Of a stretch of 13,346 bases of DNA, positions 5,953-11,998 are shown piece by piece (the first letter of the stretch is position 1; each line of letters opens with the position of its first letter). The stretch covers positions 1-13,346 of the forward strand of contig CBDVAK010000073.1 in the NCBI GenBank assembly GCA_965371945.1, read 5' to 3'. The notes under the pieces were generated by a model. That model was not told the origin of the DNA. It did no database searches and saw only the letters and a list, made by a program, of their open reading frames with translations. A program made the position numbers and the translations under genes. Source of the stretch: CBDVAK01 sp965371945 (GTDB taxonomy: Bacteria; Pseudomonadota; Gammaproteobacteria; Competibacterales; JAHEDQ01).

Positions 5953-8133
5953 ATGACCGCAAGCCCTCAAAGCCCGCCATCACCCAAAAATCCCGCCGGC
6001 GGCACCATCGTCCCTGAACCGGCATCCGGCGACGGCATGGTGTTTCGCAACTACGGCGGCAACTATCAGCTACGTATCGACAGTGCCGGGGATCTTGAGC
6101 GGGTACCGTTGCTGGATGATGCGCGCTGGACTGCCACCAGCGCACCGGTTGCCGGGTTCAACTGCGACCCGGCCCTGTTGGCGTTTCTCGATAGTGATCA
6201 CAATGGACGTATTCGCAGCGACGAAGTTCGCGATGCGATCCGCTGGTTGTTTCGCATGCTGCGGAATCGCTCCGGCCTGACCCGGGAGAGCGACACCCTG
6301 TTGCTGGCGGATATCGATGACAGCCATCCACGGGGACACTCGTTGCGGGTGTCGGCGGAACAGATACTCGCCAATCTCGGTGCCGCTGACCTGGGCAGCA
6401 TCGGTCTGTCACAGATTCGTGATCTGCAGAAGATCACCTCCCGGGCCGTCAGCAACGGCGACGGTGTGATTCCGCCGGATGCGGCCGGTGACGCGGACAC
6501 CGCCGAACTGATCCGCGTCGCCATGCAAACCATCGCCGCGGTCAAGGATGCCAGCGGTGAGGATGGTATCGATGGCGCGGTGCTGGAGACCTTCCTGGCG
6601 CTCGCGAACGAGGCGTTGGAGTGGCAGCGTCAGGGCCAGATCCCGACAGGTATCGAGCACACCACGATACAGGTGTGGGGGCCGGCCACGACCCAGGCCT
6701 GGCAGGCCATCGAGGCGCTGGACGATAAACTGCAGCAGTTCTTCGTACAGTGCGACATGGTCCGCTACGATCACCGTGCCCTGCAGGCAATGCGGCTCAG
6801 CGAGGAGGAACTCACCAGGTTCGATTTCTCCGCGGCGGATACCCTGAACGAAAGGATTCGCCAGGCGCCGCTGGCGGAACCCGATCCTGAAGGTGTGCTC
6901 GATCTCGACGGGCCGGTCAACCGTTGTTATACGGAGGCGCTGCAGCGCTTGCGGGTAGAAGTGCTGCGACGCGTCCTGGGGCAGGAGGTGTCAACCCTGA
7001 CCCGGCGACAATGGCAGCAGGTCAAGGAGGTGTTCTCGCCTTACCGGGCCTGGTTGACGGAGCGCCCTGATACGGTGCTTTGCGAGCTTCCGTCGGAACA
7101 ACTGGAGGGCTATCTGAACGGCCCTGCCCGCATCAAAGTGGCCGCCCTCATCGATGCCGACAAGGCGGTGCTCAAACACCTCGAACGTATCTCCGAGCTG
7201 GAGAAACTGATTCTCTACCAACGCTGGCTGCTGGAGTTCGTCAACAGCTTCGTGAGTTTCCCAAAGCTCTACGACCCCCGGCGCCGTTCGTTGTTCGAGA
7301 TGGGCACCCTGGTTATCGACGGACGTCATCTGTCATTCTCGGTACGGGTCCAGGATATCGCCGCGCACAAGGCGATGGCCGTCGGCAGCAGTATGTACAT
7401 AATCTATGCCGAGGTGTGCGCTGGCGAGGATGATTGCTTCAACATCGTCACGGCGGTGACCGCCGGTGATTCCGGCGGACTTCAGCAAGGTAAGCGTGGG
7501 GTGTTTTTTGCCGCCGATGGGCGCCAGATGGATGCCCGCGTCGTCGATATCATCAGCAATCCGATCAGCCTCTGGGAAGCATTCAAGGCGCCTTTCCATC
7601 GCATCCGCGACTTGCTGTTCAAGCAGGCCGAACAGTTCAGTCAGAGCCAGCAGACCAGGATCGAAAAAGCGGTGGTCAGTGAAGGTCCGTCGACAGGGTT
7701 GCGAGACCTGGTGTTGGCCGGGAGTCTGGGTACAGCGGCGCTGGGTTCTTCATTTGCCTACATGGCCCAGGCGGTCTCCAAGGTCAGTTGGAGCCATACC
7801 CTGGGAGTGGCGCTGGTGATTGCGGCATTGGTGTTCGTGCCCAACCTGCTGCTGGCCTGGTTCAGGCTGCGGCGTCGCGATCTGACCGCCTTGCTGGAAG
7901 CATCGGGTTGGGCGATCAGTATTCGCATGCGTTTGACCGGTGCGCTGGGCAACCTGTTTACCCAGGAACCGGATCTGCCGCCGCAATCGGTGCGCGAACG
8001 GTCCGACCTGGTGCACAGGTTCGCGCGTGGCCTGGGCTTTCATCTGGTCAGGCGCAGTTACCTACTGTTGTTGCTGGCGGTGGTGATCGCCGCGGCGGCA
8101 TGGTGGCTGTGGACCCCGCTGGCATCGCCCTGA
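5953..8133 (+). CDS. large EF-hand protein with C-terminal membrane helices
   Basis: A 726-residue protein I cannot place in a named family. After a Pro/Ser-rich start, residues 80-91 form a textbook 12-residue EF-hand loop (DSDHNGRIRSDE, with Asp at 1 and 3, Asn at 5, Gly at 6, Ile at 8, Glu at 12), flanked by helix-forming sequence. A second loop-like stretch (VSNGDGVIPPDA, about 169-180) has lost the acidic residues at positions 1 and 12 and is probably inactive. The long central part is helical with an embedded strand-rich segment near 450-530. Three hydrophobic helices lie near 585-608, 616-638 and 702-720, so the bulk is probably anchored by its C-terminus, with Ca2+ binding a reasonable expectation for the N-terminal loop. 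It follows the spike genes by 70 bases on the same strand, suggesting a shared unit. A 71-bp remnant of this gene occurs at 11864-11934. Confidence 0.85.
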   Translation: MTASPQSPPSPKNPAGGTIVPEPASGDGMVFRNYGGNYQLRIDSAGDLERVPLLDDARWTATSAPVAGFNCDPALLAFLDSDHNGRIRSDEVRDAIRWLFRMLRNRSGLTRESDTLLLADIDDSHPRGHSLRVSAEQILANLGAADLGSIGLSQIRDLQKITSRAVSNGDGVIPPDAAGDADTAELIRVAMQTIAAVKDASGEDGIDGAVLETFLALANEALEWQRQGQIPTGIEHTTIQVWGPATTQAWQAIEALDDKLQQFFVQCDMVRYDHRALQAMRLSEEELTRFDFSAADTLNERIRQAPLAEPDPEGVLDLDGPVNRCYTEALQRLRVEVLRRVLGQEVSTLTRRQWQQVKEVFSPYRAWLTERPDTVLCELPSEQLEGYLNGPARIKVAALIDADKAVLKHLERISELEKLILYQRWLLEFVNSFVSFPKLYDPRRRSLFEMGTLVIDGRHLSFSVRVQDIAAHKAMAVGSSMYIIYAEVCAGEDDCFNIVTAVTAGDSGGLQQGKRGVFFAADGRQMDARVVDIISNPISLWEAFKAPFHRIRDLLFKQAEQFSQSQQTRIEKAVVSEGPSTGLRDLVLAGSLGTAALGSSFAYMAQAVSKVSWSHTLGVALVIAALVFVPNLLLAWFRLRRRDLTALLEASGWAISIRMRLTGALGNLFTQEPDLPPQSVRERSDLVHRFARGLGFHLVRRSYLLLLLAVVIAAAAWWLWTPLASP

Positions 8134-8145
8134 GCAGGCGCCGAC

Positions 8146-8217
8146 TCAGCGACCCTGCAGAATATCGAGCCCCCTGCGGTTGAACAGCTCGGACTGACAG
8201 GCGCAGAGTACCCGACC
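8146..8217 (-). pseudogene. remnant of the 3' end of the YbfF-like esterase gene
   Basis: Read on the minus strand, this ends in QSELFNRRGLDILQGR and a stop. It aligns with the C-terminus of the esterase at 11952-12716 (QPELFNRRVLDFLQSR). At DNA level 8128-8192 matches 11934-11998 with only about eight differences. Similarity fades beyond 8192, though residues further in still align loosely (GGRVLCACQ against AGHWLHAEQ). No start codon or catalytic region is present, so it is a gene scrap. It is convergent with the EF-hand gene exactly as the intact esterase is oriented at the other end of the interval. Confidence 0.7.
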
Positions 8218-8283
8218 ACCCTGGACACCAGATTCGTTCTCGGGTGTCGCGCAAGAATGCGACCTATTCGGGAACGACGCTTC

Positions 8284-8342
8284 AGGTCCGGGAAGCTACT
8301 GTTGCATGAGATCTTGCAGTAGACTGCAAAGGTCCGGGAAGC
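8284..8342. repeat. 13-bp direct repeats flanking a 16-bp palindrome
   Basis: AGGTCCGGGAAGC occurs at 8284-8296 and again, identical, at 8330-8342. Between them lies TTGCAGTAGACTGCAA (8314-8329), a perfect 7-bp inverted repeat with a 2-base centre. This could be a regulator site upstream of pit or a scar of a mobile element. Confidence 0.5.
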
Positions 8343-8407
8343 CCTGATTCACTCACGAACGCGCATCTCGTGTCCAAAATGGCCAGTTTCCGCGTTGCCA
8401 AGATTCG

Positions 8408-8427
8408 GGCCATATTCTGGCCATATT
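8408..8427 (+). promoter_or_regulatory. tandem 11-bp repeat, candidate operator of the phosphate transporter
   Basis: GGCCATATT is repeated at 8408-8416 and 8419-8427 with an exact 11-base period. The same period also holds for the two bases at 8405-8406. Direct repeats at 11-base spacing are how PhoB-type response regulators bind DNA, and the site is 64-83 bases before the pit start. The half-site does not match the enteric Pho box (CTGTCAT), so the regulator is unknown. Confidence 0.3.
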
Positions 8428-8490
8428 GCCTCACAATCTACTTCGTTCGGGATCAATCGGGGCGTCCGTAACGAAAAAGAGCCCAGCATC

Positions 8491-9531
8491 ATGGACATTG
8501 TTTTCATCCTCGCGGTCATGGCCGTGGTTGTTGTCGTGTTTTTCGACTACACCAACGGTTTTCATGATGCTTCCAATATTATCGCCACGGTCATCGCTTC
8601 GCGCGCCATGACCCCGATACAGGCGGTGATCATCGTCGCCACATTCGAGTTCCTCGGTCCGTTGCTGGGTGGCACGGCGGTGGCTGACACCATCGGCAAG
8701 TTCATCCACATCGGCGATCTGGACGCCTTGCCGTCGATGATCATTATCCTGTGTGGCATTGTCGGCGCCATCGTCTGGAACCTCGTAACCTGGTGGTTTG
8801 GGATCCCGTCCTCATCGTCGCACGCGCTGGTGGGCGGGCTGGCCGGGGCAGTGGTGGTCTCCGCTGGCGCGGACCATGTGGTCTGGGGTTTTCAGGAGCT
8901 GGGACGGGGCCACTTTACCGGTGTCACGAAGGTTCTGCTGGCTCTGATCATTTCCCCGATCATCGGATTTTGGGGCGGTTTCTTCATTCATCGGCTGATG
9001 GGAATCTTGCTGCGTGGCGCGAAACCGAGCGCCAACAAGCACCTACGACACATGCAATTTGTGACATCGGCCGGGCTGGCATTTGCACACGGCGCCAACG
9101 ACGCCCAGAAAAGCATGGGCATCATTACCTTGGTGCTGCTGCTTGGTGGATTCATTCCCGAGTTCGAGGTGCCCTTCTGGGTGATCATCCTCTGTGCCGC
9201 CGCTATCACCCTTGGCATCATGTCCGGTGGTTGGCGGATCGTACGCACGGTGGGGTTCGGCATCTACAAGGTGCGCCCGCTGCATGCGTTGGGCGCCCAG
9301 CTGACATCAGCTTCAGTGATTTTCAGTGCGTCCCTGATTGGTGCCCCGGTGTCCACCACTCATGTGGTCAGTTCGTCGATCATGGGTATCGGTGCGTCGG
9401 AGCGACCCAAGGCCGTGCGCTGGGCCAAGGCCAAGGAGATCGTGAGCACCTGGGTGATCACTATTCCCGGTGCGGCCACGGTAGCCATTGCCGCGTACCT
9501 GCTGCTCCATCTCTTGTTCGGTGTGGCGTAG
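8491..9531 (+). CDS. pit: inorganic phosphate transporter, PiT family
   Basis: A 346-residue inner-membrane phosphate permease of the PiT family (Pi-metal:H+ or Na+ symport). Both halves of the internal duplication are visible: DYTNGFHDASNIIATVIASR (19-38) and FAHGANDAQKSMG (198-210), the paired NGFHDASN and GANDAQK signatures that bind substrate. The partner motifs GIPSSSSHALVGG (104-116) and GAPVSTTHVVSSS (284-296) are also present. About ten hydrophobic segments cover the length. The start was set at ATG 8491 because the protein then begins directly with the first helix (MDIVFILAVMAVVVVVFF), with AAAGAG upstream. The 32 codons open before it read like leader DNA. The DUF47 partner gene follows 68 bases downstream. 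Compared with E. coli PitA (about 500 residues), this is the short form common in many bacteria and archaea. Confidence 0.93.
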   Translation: MDIVFILAVMAVVVVVFFDYTNGFHDASNIIATVIASRAMTPIQAVIIVATFEFLGPLLGGTAVADTIGKFIHIGDLDALPSMIIILCGIVGAIVWNLVTWWFGIPSSSSHALVGGLAGAVVVSAGADHVVWGFQELGRGHFTGVTKVLLALIISPIIGFWGGFFIHRLMGILLRGAKPSANKHLRHMQFVTSAGLAFAHGANDAQKSMGIITLVLLLGGFIPEFEVPFWVIILCAAAITLGIMSGGWRIVRTVGFGIYKVRPLHALGAQLTSASVIFSASLIGAPVSTTHVVSSSIMGIGASERPKAVRWAKAKEIVSTWVITIPGAATVAIAAYLLLHLLFGVA

Positions 9532-9599
9532 GTGATCCAGCAAGGCGCTCGGGTTCCGAAACTCGACAGCTTCATCTGATGGTACAAGGAGACAGAGGC

Positions 9600-10298
9600 A
9601 TGGGCGAAAAATCGGATTCAGTGGTCACTCGCCTGGTCGACCGGGTGTTTCCCCGGATGCCCGACTTCTATGGCCTGATGAACGATCAATGCGACGTTTT
9701 GGTCGAGGCGATGGAGGCTTTTGTTGTGTACATGGAGGATGGCAGCGAGGCAAATGCGTTAGCCGTCCGGGCGCTCGAAAAGCGTGGCGACGAACTGAAG
9801 GCACGCAATATCGATGTTCTCAACCGGGCGTTTTCCACGCCCATGGATCGCGAGGACATCTACCGTGCCATCATCACGCTCGATATGGGCATTAATTACG
9901 CCAAGACGACAACCCGCGAGATGGAAGCCCTCGACCTTCAGCCCGACCCGTTCATGCTGGAGATGGCGGTCGAATACAAACACGCTGCCGAAGGGCTGCA
10001 ACGGGGTTACCGCAAATTGACGACCGATCCAGCGGATGCGGAAGCGGATGCGGACGCCGCGCGCAAGGGTGAGCGCAACATCGAAAAGATCTATCGGCGC
10101 GCGCTGACATCACTATTCGATATCGAGGAGGTCGTAAGGAAACTGGAGGCCGACGAGCAGGGTTCGAGGGCCACAGATCTGATCGCTGTGGTAGACATGT
10201 TCAAACGTCGCGAGATCTATCGCCATCTGTCTAACGGCGGCGACCGGCTGGCAAGATCAGCGGATCGTCTGCACGACATCATTGTGAAGATATGCTGA
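9600..10298 (+). CDS. DUF47 / PhoU-like Pit accessory protein
   Basis: A 232-residue, almost wholly helical cytoplasmic protein of the DUF47 (PhoU_div) family, which is typically encoded beside PiT transporters and thought to control them. Typical features are RLVDRVFPRMPDFYGLMNDQ near the start, EKRGDELKARNIDVLNRAFS, then TPMDREDIYRAIITLDMGIN with the conserved DRED/DD-type metal-binding helix, and the closing KRREIYRHLSNGGDRLARSA with ADRLHDIIVK. ATG 9600 has AAGGAG (9586-9591) at 8-base spacing. It lies 68 bases after pit, so the two form an operon in the order pit-DUF47. Many genomes have the reverse order. The upstream in-frame opening that overlaps pit is not used. Confidence 0.9.
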   Translation: MGEKSDSVVTRLVDRVFPRMPDFYGLMNDQCDVLVEAMEAFVVYMEDGSEANALAVRALEKRGDELKARNIDVLNRAFSTPMDREDIYRAIITLDMGINYAKTTTREMEALDLQPDPFMLEMAVEYKHAAEGLQRGYRKLTTDPADAEADADAARKGERNIEKIYRRALTSLFDIEEVVRKLEADEQGSRATDLIAVVDMFKRREIYRHLSNGGDRLARSADRLHDIIVKIC

Positions 10299-10352
10299 TC
10301 CACCGGTGACCTCGCAGCCAACCTGGACCGGGATTCCTCCGCAGCGTCGCGC

Positions 10353-10517
10353 TTTAGGCGATTTCTCTCAACAAAGTTACCAACTTGCTTGTCCTTCCGC
10401 CCGCCTGCTGCGTTGCGGAAAGGGTTACATAGCGCAACTATGCGCCCCTTTCCGCGCCTTGCAGGCAGACGAAAATCCTGCGCAATCTGGTAACTTTGTT
10501 TCGGCCAATCGCCTTAA
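10353..10517. repeat. 165-bp imperfect palindromic element (MITE-like)
   Basis: The whole stretch folds back on itself. Ends: TTTAGGCGAT (10353-10362) against ATCGCCTTAA (10508-10517). Next, AACAAAGTTACCA (10370-10382) is a perfect 13-bp complement of 10488-10500. The core GCGGAAAGGG (10415-10424) pairs perfectly with 10446-10455. The tip CATAG/CTATG (10428-10432 and 10438-10442) closes a CGCAA loop. No open reading frame fits inside. The size and long terminal inverted repeats fit a non-autonomous mobile element or a large REP-type repeat. The right end supplies the stop codon of vapC (TAA, 10516-10514 on the minus strand). It may also act as a bidirectional terminator between the convergent DUF47 and vapC genes. 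Confidence 0.75.
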
Positions 10518-10936
10518 CTCGTGAACGAGAACGGATTTGATACTCTGACCGTGCCGTAGCGCTGCCCGTCGTTGAGGTCTTCCGTGTACAGTGTTTTCGC
10601 TCCCAGGGCTTCGGCCGCCGACAAAACCGCCCCGTCCCAGTACGAGATCTGGAATCGTTCGCTGAGTTCCGCCGCGATCTTTACAAGTCTGCTGTCGATT
10701 GACACACAGGGGAATGCGTCCAGCTGTTCGATCCACTCCAGAGCCTGGTCGGGCGTGAGCCGATGTTCGATTTTCCTGGTGACAACGACATAGAACTCTT
10801 GCAGCACCTGCGCGGAGAGACCAAAGTCGGTGCTTTCGATAAGTTGCAATGCTTGCAGCCGTTTGCGCTCTTCGTCGTCACGCCCAGCCGCCGCGTAGAT
10901 GAGAATGTTGGTATCGAGGAAGCAATCAACGCTCAT
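10514..10936 (-). CDS. vapC: PIN-domain toxin, VapC family
   Basis: A 140-residue PIN-domain ribonuclease. The acidic active-site set is visible: Asp8 in DCFLDTNILIYA, Glu47 in SAQVLQEFYVV, Asp101 in ISYWDGAVLSAA, and Asp120 in LYTEDLNDGQ. These bind Mg2+ and cut RNA, usually initiator tRNA or rRNA in characterised VapCs. The true start is ATG 10936 (MSVDCFLDTN). It overlaps the antitoxin stop by 11 bases, the usual coupled order antitoxin then toxin. The final codons (SFTS, stop) run into the right end of the palindromic element at 10353-10517, so the natural C-terminus may have been replaced by the insertion. All catalytic residues remain, so activity is expected. Confidence 0.9.
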   Translation of the reverse strand: MSVDCFLDTNILIYAAAGRDDEERKRLQALQLIESTDFGLSAQVLQEFYVVVTRKIEHRLTPDQALEWIEQLDAFPCVSIDSRLVKIAAELSERFQISYWDGAVLSAAEALGAKTLYTEDLNDGQRYGTVRVSNPFSFTS

Positions 10937-11156
10937 GGAGCGAGCCACGATCCCAGGTCTTTCCGCCGATTCTTGCCTCGGATTGTTCGCTCAGCTCATG
11001 GATTCGCCGGCGCGCACTGGCAGCGCGATCGTTGTATCGAGCCAACCGCGTGAGATAGTCGCGAACCAGACCGTTGACGGTGGAGTCACGCTCGGCTGCG
11101 TAACGTCTGGCGGTGGTCAATACGTCGTCATCAACACTCAATGTTATGTTCTTCAT
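10926..11156 (-). CDS. vapB: VapB-type ribbon-helix-helix antitoxin (DUF6364-like)
   Basis: A 76-residue antitoxin. MKNITLSVDDDVLTTARRYA gives the N-terminal beta strand and first helix of a ribbon-helix-helix DNA-binding domain. STVNGLVRDYLTRLA gives the second helix. The C-terminal 35 residues are charged (RRRIHELSEQSE, GGKTWDRGSLHER) and would wrap the toxin. Start ATG 11156 was chosen over upstream in-frame codons because the RHH strand starts there. There is no Shine-Dalgarno sequence, but the predicted promoter (TTGCCG-17-TATGCT) puts transcription start within about two bases of the ATG, so the mRNA may be leaderless. A 7-bp inverted repeat over the -10 region is a likely autoregulatory operator. 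The vapC start overlaps its 3' end by 11 bases. Confidence 0.88.
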   Translation of the reverse strand: MKNITLSVDDDVLTTARRYAAERDSTVNGLVRDYLTRLARYNDRAASARRRIHELSEQSEARIGGKTWDRGSLHER

Positions 11157-11158
11157 GG

Positions 11159-11192
11159 AACACAGCATATGTGTAACTGTGTTGCCCGGCAA
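11159..11192 (-). promoter_or_regulatory. vapBC promoter with overlapping operator
   Basis: On the minus strand TTGCCG (11192-11187) and TATGCT (11169-11164) are separated by exactly 17 bases, each with 4 of 6 consensus matches. The inverted repeat AACACAG (11159-11165) and CTGTGTT (11177-11183), with 11 bases between, spans the -10 and part of the spacer. This is the expected place for repression by the VapBC complex. Transcription would begin at about 11157, next to the vapB ATG. Confidence 0.5.
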
Positions 11193-11263
11193 GCCCTTTC
11201 CCCGTATTCCCCGAAGACAAGACTTCGCAAGGTAGCGCGTTCGCCCGCCCGTGCGCCAGATGT

Positions 11264-11287
11264 GCTAATGTGTGTACATGTGATCAC
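11264..11287 (+). promoter_or_regulatory. candidate promoter/operator of the RHH-RelE pair
   Basis: GCTAAT (11264-11269) could serve as a -10 box. It is followed by two short perfect palindromes, TGTACA (11273-11278) and GTGATCAC (11280-11287), at and just after the expected transcription start. RHH antitoxins bind such short palindromes in tandem, so this is a plausible autoregulatory site. No clear -35 box was seen. Confidence 0.3.
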
Positions 11288-11301
11288 TAGCGAGGTGTGT
11301 G

Positions 11302-11550
11302 ATGTCTCAGTCAACCACTATGACTATTCGATTGGAACCGGAGATCAAATCCCGTCTGGATAAGCTGTCTGCGGCCACTCATCGCAGTAAATCATTTCTT
11401 GCTGCGGAAGCGGTTCGCGAGTTCGTTGAGGCAAACGAGTGGCAGATCGAAGAGGTCAAGAAGGCCCTCAATGAGGCTGATGCCGGTGACTTTGCCGGCG
11501 ACCGGGAGGTCCAGGCTGTTTTCAACAAGTGGGGCGTGAATGGAGATTAA
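11302..11550 (+). CDS. ribbon-helix-helix antitoxin (CopG/RelB-like)
   Basis: An 82-residue protein with the RHH strand TTMTIRLEPEIKSRLDKLSA and helix SKSFLAAEAVREFVEANEW, followed by an acidic, flexible tail (EEVKKALNEADAGDFAGD) suited to neutralising a RelE/ParE toxin. ATG 11302 has GAGG (11292-11295) at 6-base spacing. A GTG one codon earlier is also open. Its stop (11548-11550) overlaps the toxin start at 11540 by 11 bases, so the pair is coupled. It is divergent from vapBC across a 145-base gap, and both antitoxins probably control their own promoters there. Confidence 0.88.
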   Translation: MSQSTTMTIRLEPEIKSRLDKLSAATHRSKSFLAAEAVREFVEANEWQIEEVKKALNEADAGDFAGDREVQAVFNKWGVNGD

Positions 11551-11830
11551 ATGGCTGCGGAAGGCATTGCTGAACCTGGATCAAGAAGCAGAGTATATTG
11601 CCAAGGACGATCCTCAGGCGGCCCGACTCGTCGTACAGCGCATTCACCACACTGTTTCCTTACTAACGGGTAAACCTTCTCTGGGTCATCCCGGACGGCT
11701 GCCGGGGACGCGCGAACTTGTTATCCCTAAAACACGTTATATCGTGCCCTATCGTGTTCGCCCTCGCTTGCAACGGATTGAGATCCTGAGAATATTTCAT
11801 GCGTCCCGTCGGTTGCCCGAACACTGGTAG
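11540..11830 (+). CDS. RelE/ParE-family toxin
   Basis: A 96-residue toxin with the family pattern throughout: IKWLRKALLNLDQEAEYIA, DDPQAARLVVQRIHHTV, then GHPGRLPGTRELVIPKTRYI, VPYRVR, and the terminal IEILRIFHASRRLPEHW. Members either cut mRNA on the ribosome (RelE) or inhibit gyrase (ParE). The GRxxGTRELVI block with a late IxILRIFH strand is shared by both, so I do not choose. The length is normal and the frame is intact. The start codon lies inside the antitoxin gene with an 11-base overlap. Confidence 0.9.
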   Translation: MEIKWLRKALLNLDQEAEYIAKDDPQAARLVVQRIHHTVSLLTGKPSLGHPGRLPGTRELVIPKTRYIVPYRVRPRLQRIEILRIFHASRRLPEHW

Positions 11831-11863
11831 TTTTTCCTTCAGCGTGAAACTTGTGGACAAGAA

Positions 11864-11998
11864 TGGGTACAGCGGCGCTGGGTTCTTCGTTCGCCAACAT
11901 GGCCCGGGCGGTCTCCGGGGTCAGTTGGAGCCACCCTGAGCAGGCAGCGAATCAGCGACTCTGCAGAAAGTCGAGCACTCTGCGGTTGAACAGCTCGG
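11864..11998 (+). pseudogene. fused remnant: piece of the EF-hand gene joined to the esterase 3' end
   Basis: 11864-11934 repeats 7727-7797 of the EF-hand gene with about six differences in 71 bases (GTAALGSSFANMARAVSGVS against GTAALGSSFAYMAQAVSKVS). From 11934 the match jumps to 8128-8192, so 331 bases present in the intact gene are missing here. The jump occurs at a shared ACCCTG/GCCCTG-like site (CCCTG), consistent with a short-homology deletion. The second part overlaps the genuine 3' end of the esterase gene. The scrap keeps the reading frame for about 23 residues only and is not a functional gene. Confidence 0.8.

Larger units (their letters stand above)
8134..8490. other. intergenic region holding a gene scrap and the pit leader
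   Basis: This 357-base stretch has no intact gene. It contains the esterase remnant (8146-8217), a pair of 13-base direct repeats around a perfect palindrome (8284-8342), and a tandem 11-base-period repeat (8408-8427) upstream of the phosphate transporter. A convincing sigma70 promoter for the transporter was not found by eye. Confidence 0.6.

Noticed and set aside
8751..9599. Upstream extension of the DUF47 frame through pit
   Set aside because: The extension lies inside the pit coding region in another frame, and ATG 9600 has a strong ribosome site exactly where the family begins.
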